From the NCBI RefSeq assembly GCF_016650635.1, contig NZ_JAEKFI010000003.1, positions 1,178,001 through 1,242,000 of the forward strand: a stretch of 64,000 bases of DNA. The letters run 5' to 3'. The notes under the pieces were generated by a model, which was not told the origin of the DNA, did no database searches, and saw nothing but the letters and a program-made list of their open reading frames with translations. Below are positions 33,029-42,031 of this stretch, in pieces. The translations under genes and the position numbers were made by a program. This stretch comes from Pseudomonas sp. TH43. Lineage in GTDB: Bacteria > Pseudomonadota > Gammaproteobacteria > Pseudomonadales > Pseudomonadaceae. How positions within the stretch are numbered: position 1 is the first letter of the stretch; the number at the start of each line of letters is the position of its first letter.

Positions 33029-35590
33029 CTAACTCAGCAGCCCTGATAGTTTTGCCTTCGCGACAGCCTGAGTTCGGCGCTCTACGCCCAGCTTCACGTG
33101 AATGCGCCGAGCGTGAGTCTTTACTGTATGCAACGAGATAAACATTTCATCGGCAATCTGTTGATTTGAATAGCCGAGTGCAATCCGTCTTAAAACTTCC
33201 AGTTCACGCTGACTCAACACAGGCAGGCTCGCCGGCTCGGCAAATGACTCTTGGCCAATTGAGCCTACTGAAGGCGCCTGCAACATCGCGCCCCTGCGCA
33301 AGCTCAGCTCTCGCAATGCCTGTTGGCACTGAAAGCTCGCGACCAGCCCCAAGCCTTTTTGCAAGGCGTTATCGGCCTCATCCTTGCGACCTTCAAGCCA
33401 CAGCAGCTCGGCTATTGCCAATTGCAATTCCGTCTGCAAAGCGTTCATTGCGCGGGCTTCTGCCAGGCTGACCATCTGCTGCAACTGCGCCAGAGCGGTG
33501 TTGATCATTTGCGGATCTTTTGCGTTAGCGAGTATTAACAGATATTCAATTCGTGAGATCAACAATACGGTCGCCGGAGGCGCTTGCAGGCCTTGCGGCC
33601 CTCGATAATGGCGCACCACCCGGCCAAGCGTTTCACCGGCAAGCTCTCGACGGTCTTGCTGCAACCAGAAGTGGCTACTTATCTGCAACAGGACGCCACG
33701 GTAAACAGTGTCTGGAATCTGCCGCTGCTGCATCAAGCGCTCTGCCGCTCGGAGCCGATTGAATGCCAGTTCAAAGTCACGCCGATTGGCCGCCAACTGC
33801 GCCTGCCCAAGGTAGCCATACAACACACGTTTATCATGGCTGCGCAGACAATCATTCAAGCCGCTTTGAAACAGTTGCGACGCACGTTCATCCTGCCCTT
33901 GATTCAACGCCAAACGCCCACGCAGCAGGGCGATTCGTCCATGCAAAGGCGTAAGCCGGCAAGGTTGCTCGCGCAGCAACGCATCCATGTTGCTCAACAA
34001 TGCCTCGGCACGACCAGACGCGCCTCGCTGTTCGAGCAACTGCGCATGGTCGAGTTCAAGCAGGCCTTCGAACACCAGCGAATCCTGCGCGCGCGCCTGG
34101 CACAGCGCTTGCCGATTGAGCGCTTGCGCGACGTCCAGCTCGCCTCTGAGCAACGCCTGTTGCGTCAGCCCCGACAGGCACAACAGTCGAGTCGGCCACG
34201 CCTCGGGAGCGAGCTCAGCCAATGCCTGCTGAAAATGTTCACGCGCAGGTTGCATCTGCCCCTGCAAATGCAACAGCCAGCCCTGTTGCGCCTGCCAGCG
34301 CGCAATCAGTTGCCGCTCAAGTGACGCCGACGGTTGTGGCATGAAACGCGCCAGATGCGCGATGCACTGCGCCGCCTGTGCAAACCGCCCGGCAAACAAC
34401 AGTGCTGCGGTAAACAACCCGACCAGTTGCGGCGAGCTGAGGGTCAACTCTTCCCCTTGATGCTCATGCAAGTGCAGCAACAGAACCACGGTCTGGTCTT
34501 CGAAGAGCTGCTCGAAGCTGAAGTGTTGCAACAGACTGACCGCCACTTCGAATTCCTCGGCAAGCAGGGCCTGTTCAAACGCCGAGCGCCAATCTTTGCC
34601 GACCGTAAAGAATTGACAGGCGCGACGATGCCAGGAACGGCCCGCCGGCCACTGCGCGTCGCGCATGACTTGCGAGAGTGGCGCAAACACCTGCTGCCAT
34701 TCAGCCGATTCATGCCACGGTTCGATGAAGCAGCCAAGCATTTGCAGCGTGCGCAGGTGCTGCGCGCCCTCCCCGGCACCAAACAAATGCTCACATAATT
34801 CGTCGTTGAAACGCGGCAAATGTGCGAGCACCCGCCAGACCTCGGCCAGCTCCGGCGTCAGACTGCTGAAGAGTTCGTGTTGCAGATAATCCAGCAACTT
34901 GTCGACCCGTTGCTGCGGCTGAAGACCTTGCGACCAATCGCACTTTTGCAGAAGCGCCATACGCACACCGGCGCACCAGCCACCCGTGCGCTGGACAATG
35001 CGCGCAGCGACACTGGCAGCCTGCTCCGGCGACAAATGCTGCAAGGAGCAGGCGATCTCGTCTTGGGTGAGGGCCAGCGTCGCACTCTCGCATTCATACA
35101 ATTCATCATCGAGCAGCAGACGCGGCCAGTTGCATTGTGGACGTCGGCGAGTACCGATCCACCAGGTGAGTGCCGGACTGCTGATGGCAAGCAGACGGTC
35201 GAGCAGAGCGTCCAGCGCCGCATCCGGCAAGCGGCAGTAATCGTCGATAAACAACCAGGTCGGCTCAGACCAGCGCGCCAGCACCGCGGCCAACTGCGCC
35301 TCATCAACACGCTCGACCACCCCCAGCGTCTGCGCCAGACGTTGGCGGAGTTCATCGGGACTGAACGCAGTGCCGGCCAGCGGCAACCACAACACCCCGC
35401 ACGCCGGCGGCGCCTGAAACAGGCATTCAGTGAGCAAGGCACTTTTGCCGCTGCCGGCAGGCGCACACACCAGACGCACCCGCGCAGAGGATTCAAGCAA
35501 CGGCTCGCTTAAACGCGCACGCGGCTGATGATGGGAAGAAAGCCTGGGGAGAAATCCGCGGCGATCCAGGCACGGCGTCATGGCGGTCAT
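33029..35590 (-). CDS. MalT-like LuxR-family ATP-dependent regulator
   Basis: An 853-residue STAND-type regulator. The Walker A motif (VCAPAGSGKSALL) is at about residues 41-54 and Walker B (TWLFIDDYCRLPD) near 120. A TPR-like central region spans roughly 380-750. The LuxR HTH is at the end (LSQRELEVLRRIALGYSNQQIADEMFISLHTVKTHARRI). ATG 35590 has AGG about 8 nt upstream; a GTG at 35617 would add nine residues. The DUF1329/DUF1302 genes that follow on the same strand are the likely targets. The inducer is unknown. Confidence 0.88.
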   Translation of the reverse strand: MTAMTPCLDRRGFLPRLSSHHQPRARLSEPLLESSARVRLVCAPAGSGKSALLTECLFQAPPACGVLWLPLAGTAFSPDELRQRLAQTLGVVERVDEAQLAAVLARWSEPTWLFIDDYCRLPDAALDALLDRLLAISSPALTWWIGTRRRPQCNWPRLLLDDELYECESATLALTQDEIACSLQHLSPEQAASVAARIVQRTGGWCAGVRMALLQKCDWSQGLQPQQRVDKLLDYLQHELFSSLTPELAEVWRVLAHLPRFNDELCEHLFGAGEGAQHLRTLQMLGCFIEPWHESAEWQQVFAPLSQVMRDAQWPAGRSWHRRACQFFTVGKDWRSAFEQALLAEEFEVAVSLLQHFSFEQLFEDQTVVLLLHLHEHQGEELTLSSPQLVGLFTAALLFAGRFAQAAQCIAHLARFMPQPSASLERQLIARWQAQQGWLLHLQGQMQPAREHFQQALAELAPEAWPTRLLCLSGLTQQALLRGELDVAQALNRQALCQARAQDSLVFEGLLELDHAQLLEQRGASGRAEALLSNMDALLREQPCRLTPLHGRIALLRGRLALNQGQDERASQLFQSGLNDCLRSHDKRVLYGYLGQAQLAANRRDFELAFNRLRAAERLMQQRQIPDTVYRGVLLQISSHFWLQQDRRELAGETLGRVVRHYRGPQGLQAPPATVLLISRIEYLLILANAKDPQMINTALAQLQQMVSLAEARAMNALQTELQLAIAELLWLEGRKDEADNALQKGLGLVASFQCQQALRELSLRRGAMLQAPSVGSIGQESFAEPASLPVLSQRELEVLRRIALGYSNQQIADEMFISLHTVKTHARRIHVKLGVERRTQAVAKAKLSGLLS

Positions 35591-35684
35591 CGAGTGAGCC
35601 TTTTTATCGTTGTGCACTCACCCTAGCCCTCTGCAGGCACCTTGTTGACGAGTATTCAGCACGCTGATTAACGCCCATAAAAAA

Positions 35685-35702
35685 GGCGACCGGGTGGTCG
35701 CC
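35685..35702 (-). terminator. Terminator after the DUF1329 gene
   Basis: GGCGACC GGGT GGTCGCC, followed on the minus strand by TTTTTTATGGG. It closes the DUF1302-DUF1329 pair and separates it from the LuxR gene. Confidence 0.88.
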
Positions 35703-35729
35703 TTGTGTTTCGCCAATGAATCCAGACCG

Positions 35730-37097
35730 TTACCGCACGCCCTCGGCGCGCAAGGCCGATGGGGTGTAGTCGGCAGCCTTGGCTTCAAAGCCGAACTCGA
35801 AGCTGTGCTTCTCTTCGTTCTTCATGCCCAACGCAATGTAGCGACCGGCAATGATGTCGTAGAGCGCTTCGAGGGTGTAGGCCTGTGCCTGATGATCGTA
35901 GTAATACTGCGCGTGACCTTCGGCGACGCGCCACAGTTGCCCGCGACCGTCGTAATGGTCGACCAGTGCCACCTGCCAGCTGTCTTCGTCGATGTACATG
36001 TGGCGCTTGGCGTAAATGTGCCGCTCGCTCGGTTTGACCGTGCCGATCACTTCCCAGACGCGATGCAGTTCGTAGCGCGTCAGATCCTGATTGATGTGCC
36101 CGGCCTTGATGATGTCGTCGTACTTGAGCTTCGGCGAGTCGAGTTTGTAGCTGTTGTAGGGAATGTACATTTCCTTCTTGCCGACCAGTTTCCAGTCGTA
36201 GCGATCCGGAGCCCCGGAGAACATGTCGAAGTTGTCCGAGGTGCGCAGGCCATCGGCCGCCGTGCCCGGGCCGTCATAGGCCACTTGCGGTGCCCGACGT
36301 ACGCGGCGCTGACCGGCGTTGTAGATCCACGCCAGACGCGGTTCCTTCACCTGGTCGAGGGTTTCGTGAACCAGCAGCACGTTACCGGCCAATCGCGCTG
36401 GCGCGGTCACCGACTGCTTGAAGAAGGTCAGCACGTTGGCAGCCTGTTGCGGGTCAAGATCCTTCATCAGTTGCGGCACGGCGATCTCTTCTTCGAAGCG
36501 GATCGGCGTGTAGCTGCCGTTGGTCTGCGGTGTGACCTGAGTGATGATCCGTTTGACGTTACCGCCGTGATAACGGGTGATGTGGTTCCACAACACTTCA
36601 ACGCCATTCTTGGGGATCGGGAACGCGTAGTAGCGATTGCCGGTGAAATTGGCCAGGCCGTTACCATCGTTGATCGTGGTCACGTTGAGGGCGCTGCGCT
36701 TGGCCGACTCGTAGATTTCCGCTGGCACGGCGACGGTTCGATGAGTCGGGTAGACCGGAATCTTGTAGGTTTCCGGGTAGCGTTTGAACATCGCCACCTG
36801 GCCCTCCGAGAGCTTGTCCTTGTACTTGTCGACGTTGGCCGCAGTGATGGTGAACAGCGGCTTTTCATTGGCGAACGGGTCGGCGAGGAAGCCTTTGCTG
36901 TCGACCGCGCCGGCGTTTTTCGGGATGCCGCCGGTCCACGCTGGAATCGAGCCATCGGCGTTGCCGGCCTTCTCGGCGCCGAGCGGCGTGAGGCTGGTGC
37001 CGAGTTTGTTTGCCTCATCCGGCGACACCGCGGCCATTACGTTGGCCGCCAGCAGACTCAGGGCCAGCACACCACATTGCAGAATCATTTTGCGCAT
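35730..37097 (-). CDS. DUF1329 outer-membrane-associated protein
   Basis: A 455-residue exported protein: signal peptide to about residue 22 (LALSLLAANVMA), then DUF1329 with GSIPAWTGGIPKNAG, FKRYPETYKIPVYPTHRT and the C-terminal VWEVIGTVKPSERHIYAKRHMYIDEDSW. The fold is LolB/LppX-like, used for binding lipidic molecules. ATG 37097 is preferred over 37106 because the GAAGG site is then 8 nt away. It follows the DUF1302 gene by 23 bp. The pair is commonly found with LuxR regulators in pseudomonads; its substrate is not established. Confidence 0.88.
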   Translation of the reverse strand: MRKMILQCGVLALSLLAANVMAAVSPDEANKLGTSLTPLGAEKAGNADGSIPAWTGGIPKNAGAVDSKGFLADPFANEKPLFTITAANVDKYKDKLSEGQVAMFKRYPETYKIPVYPTHRTVAVPAEIYESAKRSALNVTTINDGNGLANFTGNRYYAFPIPKNGVEVLWNHITRYHGGNVKRIITQVTPQTNGSYTPIRFEEEIAVPQLMKDLDPQQAANVLTFFKQSVTAPARLAGNVLLVHETLDQVKEPRLAWIYNAGQRRVRRAPQVAYDGPGTAADGLRTSDNFDMFSGAPDRYDWKLVGKKEMYIPYNSYKLDSPKLKYDDIIKAGHINQDLTRYELHRVWEVIGTVKPSERHIYAKRHMYIDEDSWQVALVDHYDGRGQLWRVAEGHAQYYYDHQAQAYTLEALYDIIAGRYIALGMKNEEKHSFEFGFEAKAADYTPSALRAEGVR

Positions 37098-37120
37098 TGC
37101 ATTCATCCTTCTCGGGCAGA

Positions 37121-38914
37121 TCAGAAGTTCACGCCGAAGCTCAGAGCGACGAAGTCACGGTCTTCGAGGACGTTGTAGTCGCCACCGAAAAAGTCGGTGT
37201 AACTGAGGCTCGCGGTATAGGTGTTGCGGTAATCGGCATCGACGCCAACGCTGATCGCTTTCGCGCCTTCGTTGAACAGGCCGTTGGGCCCGTAACCGGC
37301 GACGTCGTGCGACCACGACAGGTTGGGTTTGAAGTTGACCCCGCCAATCACGTTGGCGTAATCGAGGATCGCCCGGGCGCGGTAGCCCCAGGACGTCGAG
37401 GTGACAAAACCATCGGTGTCGCCCCCAAAACCGTACTGGCCGTATACCGAGTCACGGCCATAACGCAGCTGACTGCGCGACTCCAGACCGCCGACGTGAA
37501 CCACTGCGGCTTCACCGACCACGGTCAGTCGCTCGGCGCCCAGGACTTGATCGAAGAAGTGCGTCAGCGTGCTCTGCACTTGCGTCACTTCTTTACGGCG
37601 ATAGCCTTTATTGTCCGCACCCGGCGCGGTCGACAGTGGCGACGCTGCGCCGCCGGCAATCGGGTTGAGCAGCGCCAGCGTCAGGTCGTTGGTGTTGACC
37701 TGCACCGGAGCATTGGGCCGGTAGCTGATCTCGCCAGTCCACGCGGTGCCGGTGGGCAGCGTGGTGGAGAAACTCGCGCCGTACAGGCGAATGTCTTCCG
37801 GGTATTCAAGGTAATACTGGCCGCGCCCGAGCATCACGCTCTGCGCCAGCCCCGCGCCGCTGCCAGGCGCCAGACCGTTGGCAATGCCGACCATCCCCGG
37901 CAATGCCGCCAGCGTCGAAAGCCCGGCAGTGGTGGTGCCCACGGTTGGCGTGCGACTGTGGTAGTTCATGAAATAGAGGCCGTATTCGGTGTCGTCGCCG
38001 AGCCAGCGCAGCGCCGTGCCCCACTGCCCGGAGTCGCGCGCATCGCGGTCACCACCGCGAGGTACCACGACGCCTTCACGGGTCACTTCAATGCCTTGGC
38101 CAAAGGCCTGGGTCAGCGGTACAAACGGCGCAATTGCCGGGCTGCCGACGGTGTAATTGTTGTTGCAACCATCCGCCGCGACGTCGACGCCGAAGAACGT
38201 GCCACAGTTGTCGAGAACGGTCTGGTCCCATTCCAGTTGATAGAAACCTTCCACCGACAGCTTGTCGGTCAGGCTCTGGGAACCGAACAACATGTTCACC
38301 GGAATCAGGCCTTCCTTGATCTCCGCGCCGGGCCGGCGAAACGCCGAGACGTCGATCGGGTTGATGCTGTTGATCGAGTTGCCGATGAAGGTACTTTCGC
38401 CCCAGCTCACCACTTGTTTACCGGCACGCACAGTGCCCGGCAGGTCGGCGATGGAATAATTGTGATAGACGAATGCGTCGAGAATCTGCGCGCCGGAAGA
38501 CTTGGCGCCCTCCTTGCGGCCGCTGTCGCTGATCTGCTTGAACTCGCGGTCTTCGTCCTTGAGTTCGAAGTCGTACCAATACTTGCCACGCACGAACACC
38601 CCGGTGTCGCCGTACTTCAGCTCAAGGTCGTGAATGCCTTTGAAGATTTTCGAGAAGGTCTCGCCCTTCTTGAAATTCAAGCGCCCGTCATCACCGGTCG
38701 AGGATTGCCCGGTACCACCGTTGACCGTGCCGACCAGCGACTTGTCGGCATCGCGCATACCCCAACTCGCACCGACCGACAGCGATGAGTCGAACGTGCC
38801 TTCGATTTCGCCGATGTTGAACGAAACCGCGTGCGCCTGGGCACAGCAACCCAGAGCCACCGCGGCGGTCAGCGCCTGCGGTGTGAAGATGGCGCGCATT
38901 GTTTTTGTTGTCAT
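37121..38914 (-). CDS. DUF1302 outer-membrane protein
   Basis: A 597-residue exported protein with signal peptide (TPQALTAAVALGCCAQAHA) and DUF1302, a predicted beta-barrel: FNIGEIEGTFDSSLSVGASWGM, then VRAGKQVVSWGESTFIGNSINSINPIDVSAFRRPGAEIKEG and a C-terminal FVALSFGVNF ending in F, typical of an outer-membrane barrel. ATG 38914 is preceded by GGGGAAG at 4 nt; the upstream open frame is not coding. First gene of the DUF1302-DUF1329 pair, whose promoter should lie in 38915-39000. Confidence 0.9.
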   Translation of the reverse strand: MTTKTMRAIFTPQALTAAVALGCCAQAHAVSFNIGEIEGTFDSSLSVGASWGMRDADKSLVGTVNGGTGQSSTGDDGRLNFKKGETFSKIFKGIHDLELKYGDTGVFVRGKYWYDFELKDEDREFKQISDSGRKEGAKSSGAQILDAFVYHNYSIADLPGTVRAGKQVVSWGESTFIGNSINSINPIDVSAFRRPGAEIKEGLIPVNMLFGSQSLTDKLSVEGFYQLEWDQTVLDNCGTFFGVDVAADGCNNNYTVGSPAIAPFVPLTQAFGQGIEVTREGVVVPRGGDRDARDSGQWGTALRWLGDDTEYGLYFMNYHSRTPTVGTTTAGLSTLAALPGMVGIANGLAPGSGAGLAQSVMLGRGQYYLEYPEDIRLYGASFSTTLPTGTAWTGEISYRPNAPVQVNTNDLTLALLNPIAGGAASPLSTAPGADNKGYRRKEVTQVQSTLTHFFDQVLGAERLTVVGEAAVVHVGGLESRSQLRYGRDSVYGQYGFGGDTDGFVTSTSWGYRARAILDYANVIGGVNFKPNLSWSHDVAGYGPNGLFNEGAKAISVGVDADYRNTYTASLSYTDFFGGDYNVLEDRDFVALSFGVNF

Positions 38915-39334
38915 GCGTCTTCCCCGGTGAGTGACAGAAGGCCTCACCCTACTGCCGCCGACACACGACGATAAGCGCACCAAGGAGGTATTCGCGTTGT
39001 CGCTCGAAAGGATGAATGCCCGCACTGGACGGGGCTTTGCGCGGGCCATGCGTCAGCTGGATGGCGGATCATCAGTGCAGCGCATGGTGCTCATCGAGCC
39101 ATCTTGACTGTTGCATGCCCCGTAACAGTGCATGTCCGGAATCGCTATTTTTCCTACAGGCCGAAGTGCTTATTCTGAGCGGGCTTTCACGGGACACGCC
39201 GTAAAGCGTGATGCCAGCTACGCTGAGTCACTGAAGCGATTGGCAACAGATTTCAGATGAATCGAAGTGTTCGATTTATCGCCCCGGTGTTCACTGACGT
39301 TGATTTGTAGCTCCTTGATCCAACGTCTTACCTT
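38915..39334. other. Intergenic region, no convincing gene
   Basis: The left part should hold the promoter of the DUF1302 gene. Short open frames exist on both strands but lack ribosome sites. A strong intrinsic terminator on the plus strand at 39335 has no obvious protein gene before it, so a small RNA ending there is possible. Confidence 0.4.
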
Positions 39335-39362
39335 GGCCGCTGCGTTTGCAGCGGCCTTTTTT
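39335..39362 (+). terminator. Orphan intrinsic terminator
   Basis: GGCCGCTGC GTTT GCAGCGGCC followed by six T, a 9-bp perfect stem. It terminates plus-strand transcription entering from 39000-39330, where no protein gene is apparent. Confidence 0.85.
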
Positions 39363-39509
39363 ATGCCTCGGGAAAAGTCACTGCTCCGTCCTGCGCAAAC
39401 TGTACTGTCCAACCAGTTCTTTGGAGACAGCCCACTCAATAAAGACTTTGGTGCTTATTTTCAAAAAGCGAAGAGCATCGATAGCTCAGTCAATACGCGA
39501 GGGATTGCT

Positions 39510-39602
39510 ATGCAGGCTTGGGCGGCTTCGTACCGAGCCGCTCACGAAGCGAAATTGCAGCAGCAGATAAGCAGGAGGCAGTTTTTTATAAAAAACTTCT
39601 GA
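39510..39602 (+). CDS. Possible small protein (30 aa) upstream of orphan gene
   Basis: A short frame starting MQAWAASYRAAHEAKLQQQI, preceded by GAGGG at 7 nt, ends 13 nt before the next start. The frame extends upstream to 39363 (MPREKSLL), but that ATG lies directly on the T-run of a terminator and is unlikely. It could be a leader peptide, a small protein or the tail of a broken gene. I do not recognise it. Confidence 0.35.
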   Translation: MQAWAASYRAAHEAKLQQQISRRQFFIKNF

Positions 39603-39615
39603 AAGGAGGCCAGCA

Positions 39616-39873
39616 ATGAGCACCGTCGAGCAAATTGTCAAAAATGAATCCGTCGAGGACGTGCTAACTGTTTTCGCACGAGGTTCCGCAACCCCAACAC
39701 TAGACAGAATGTTTGCGCGTTATCGATACGAAGTGGTTGCCAGCGGTGAACTGCTTCAAACATATGCGAAACTTTTCGAAAAGGTCGTATTGGCCGACGC
39801 CAAAGGGCCTGTTGCAATCAAAGGACCAAAATGGAAAGCTCCAAAACTCATGACAGAAAACAGATACTCCTAA
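39616..39873 (+). CDS. Hypothetical protein, 85 aa, orphan
   Basis: I do not recognise this protein. The ATG has a consensus AGGAGG 6 nt upstream and an intrinsic terminator 6 nt after the stop, so it is very likely expressed. The sequence is soluble and mostly helical at the start (MSTVEQIVKNESVEDVLTVF), with a basic lysine/proline-rich tail (IKGPKWKAPKLMTENRYS). Base composition is more AT-rich than that of the neighbours, suggesting recent acquisition. Confidence 0.65.
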   Translation: MSTVEQIVKNESVEDVLTVFARGSATPTLDRMFARYRYEVVASGELLQTYAKLFEKVVLADAKGPVAIKGPKWKAPKLMTENRYS

Positions 39874-39879
39874 AAAATT

Positions 39880-39911
39880 GGGCCATCAATCCCAAGATTG
39901 ATGGCCCTTTT
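39880..39911. terminator. Terminator between convergent genes
   Basis: GGGCCATCAAT CCCAAG ATTGATGGCCC then TTTT, with AAAAAA on the other side, so it can serve both the 85-aa gene and the convergent SDR gene. Confidence 0.92.
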
Positions 39912-39913
39912 AC

Positions 39914-40825
39914 TTAGAGCGAATACTTCTGCAAATTCGCCATCATTTCCTTCAGCGCTTCAATATTGTCCTTCGGGTGCGCCGCGCCTTCGAAATCACA
40001 GATCTGCTGCCAGTGCGCCGCTACATCCTCCGGCGAGAAACCCACTCGCGGATCAAACCCGGCGCCCAAACTACGTTCCCAGCGCACCTTGCCCATCCAG
40101 CCACCACCGACTTCGAACAACCCGGAAGTCTCCTGGCATTGCTCGCTCGCCAGATACACCACCAACGGGCTGACCAGTTCCGGTTTGAGTTGTTCGAACA
40201 CTTGTGGCGGGATAAGGCCTTCGGTCATGCGCGTGCCGCCGGTTGGCGCGATGGCGTTGACCAGAATATTGTTCTTGCGACCTTCGATGGCCAGGGTGCG
40301 GGTCAGGCCGTAAAGGCCGAGCTTGGCCATGCCGTAGTTGGATTGGCCGAAGTTGCCGTAGATGCCCGAGGTCGAGGCGGTGAAGATCACCCGGCCGTAG
40401 TTTTGCTCGCGCAGATGCGGCCACGCGGCGCGGGTGACTTTGTAGGCGCCTTCGACGTGGACGCGGTAGACCAGATCCCAGTCGGCGTCGTCCATTTTGT
40501 GGAAGGTCTTGTCGCGCAGGATGCCGGCGTTGTTGACCACCACGTCGACGCGGCCAAAGACATCGAGAGCGTTCTGCACCAGCTTGTCGCCGTCGGTGAC
40601 CGAGTCGTGGTTGGCCTCGGCAATGCCGCCGGCTTCGCGAATTTCCGCGACCACGCGGTCGGCGGCCGAGGCATTGGCACCTTCGCCCTGCGTCGAGCCG
40701 CCGAGGTCGTTGACCAGCACTCTGGCGCCCTGTTTGGCGAACAGCAGTGCGTGGGCGCGGCCAAGGCCACCACCGGCTCCGGTGACGATCACGACTTTAT
40801 CTTCGAAACGCACAGACTCATTCAT
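39914..40825 (-). CDS. SDR, (3R)-hydroxyacyl-CoA dehydrogenase-like (HSD17B4 type)
   Basis: A 303-residue short-chain dehydrogenase resembling the dehydrogenase domain of peroxisomal multifunctional enzyme 2. NAD motif VVIVTGAGGGLGRAHALLFAKQGA, the NNAGILRD block, catalytic Ser-Tyr-Lys in TASTSGIYGNFGQSNYGMAKLGLYG, and the family-specific C-terminal extension with WQQICDFEGAAHPKDNIEALKEMM. ATG 40825 has GGAG 8 nt upstream. It probably oxidises a 3-hydroxyacyl-CoA; the substrate is not determined. Confidence 0.88.
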   Translation of the reverse strand: MNESVRFEDKVVIVTGAGGGLGRAHALLFAKQGARVLVNDLGGSTQGEGANASAADRVVAEIREAGGIAEANHDSVTDGDKLVQNALDVFGRVDVVVNNAGILRDKTFHKMDDADWDLVYRVHVEGAYKVTRAAWPHLREQNYGRVIFTASTSGIYGNFGQSNYGMAKLGLYGLTRTLAIEGRKNNILVNAIAPTGGTRMTEGLIPPQVFEQLKPELVSPLVVYLASEQCQETSGLFEVGGGWMGKVRWERSLGAGFDPRVGFSPEDVAAHWQQICDFEGAAHPKDNIEALKEMMANLQKYSL

Positions 40826-40957
40826 CGAGGCAACTCCAGCAGGCCAATGGGACATTGACCCCGAGTGTCAGGCACGGGGCGTGGTGTCACAACGAACACG
40901 GCTGGGGCTGAATGGTGTGCGATAAGGTTGGGGGATAGTCAGAGCGATAGAGATCCT

Positions 40958-41105
40958 GTGGCGAGGGGATTTATCCCCGATGGGGCGCGAAGCGGCCCCA
41001 AATCCAGTGAACGCGATTCGTCAGGTTTACCGAGCCTTATGGTTTTGCGACTGCTTCGCAGCCGAGCGGGGCGGGGCGACGTTTCGCTAAATCCCCTCGC
41101 CACAA
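40958..41105. repeat. Dispersed repeat, GTGGCGAGGGGATTTATCCCC family
   Basis: Left arm TGTGGCGAGGGGATTTATCC and right arm AAATCCCCTCGCCACAAG are inverted. Internal GGGGCGCGAAGCGGCCCC forms its own hairpin. Same family as 5542-5645. Confidence 0.8.
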
Positions 41106-41128
41106 GAGTTCACTCAAGCCAGTGGTTA

Positions 41129-42031
41129 TCAGGAGCAGGCGACTTTGCGTGGCGGCAGCACCAGACGCTCACGAAATGCCAGGTAGTGCTTGAGCACCTG
41201 CACCGGCGCCTCGGTTTGCGGGTAGTGACCGATACCCGGCAACAGCACGGTGTCCGCGTCCGGAATCAGTTCGCGATAGCGTTCGACCATGTGTGCACCG
41301 GAGATCGGGTCGACTTCGCCGTCGATCACCCGCAAGGGGATTTCGCCACGCTGCATCGCCGCGACCCAGCGATCTCGCTGCACCCGGCGTTCCGGAATGT
41401 AGCCGATCAACTTGTGCATGATTCGCGGGCCGTGATTGCTGTCGACCAAGCTCCAGAAATCGTCCAGTTCGCTTTCGGTCGGCGCGGTCTGTGGGCCGAA
41501 GATATGTCGAAAGCTTTTCACCAGACCATCGCGAGTGAACGCGCGCCCGATCATCCAGCCCAGTGGGCTCAACAGCAGTTTTTGCATCAGCACCGGACGA
41601 TGGGTTTCGGGGAACAGCCCGCCGTTGAGAAATACGCAACTGGCGACATCAATGCGATCTTCGTAATGCCGGGCGAGCAATTCCTGCGCGACGCTGTCGC
41701 CATAGTCGTGAGCCAAAATATGCAGCGGTTGCTCGATTTGCAGATGCGCGAGCAGCGCCTGTTGCAGATCGGCCTGCTCCAGCAAGCTGTAGGTGTGATT
41801 GAGCGGCTTGGCCGAATCGCCGAAACCGAGCATGTCGCAGGCAATCACCCGATAACGCTGGGCCAATGGCTGCCACAGGTAATGCCAATCCCAACTGGCG
41901 GTCGGGAAGCCATGGATCAGCAACAACGGCTCACCCTGCCCTGTCGTCCAGTAACGAATCGGCTGGCCACGAAAGACAAACGTCTGGCTGCGTTTACGCC
42001 AGACACACAGAGGAATCTCGGCAAGAGGCAT
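41129..42031 (-). CDS. Alpha/beta hydrolase, aspartate-nucleophile type
   Basis: A 300-residue alpha/beta hydrolase. Oxyanion region LLLIHGFPTASWDW at about residues 36-49, nucleophile elbow LAHDYGDSVAQ with aspartate at the nucleophile position as in haloalkane dehalogenases and epoxide hydrolases, acid in DGEVDPISGAH, base in LLPGIGHYPQTE. It shares one base with the stop of the upstream aldolase-like gene (TAATG), so the two are translationally coupled. Substrate unknown; a halide, an ester or a C-C bond are all possible. Confidence 0.86.
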   Translation of the reverse strand: MPLAEIPLCVWRKRSQTFVFRGQPIRYWTTGQGEPLLLIHGFPTASWDWHYLWQPLAQRYRVIACDMLGFGDSAKPLNHTYSLLEQADLQQALLAHLQIEQPLHILAHDYGDSVAQELLARHYEDRIDVASCVFLNGGLFPETHRPVLMQKLLLSPLGWMIGRAFTRDGLVKSFRHIFGPQTAPTESELDDFWSLVDSNHGPRIMHKLIGYIPERRVQRDRWVAAMQRGEIPLRVIDGEVDPISGAHMVERYRELIPDADTVLLPGIGHYPQTEAPVQVLKHYLAFRERLVLPPRKVACS

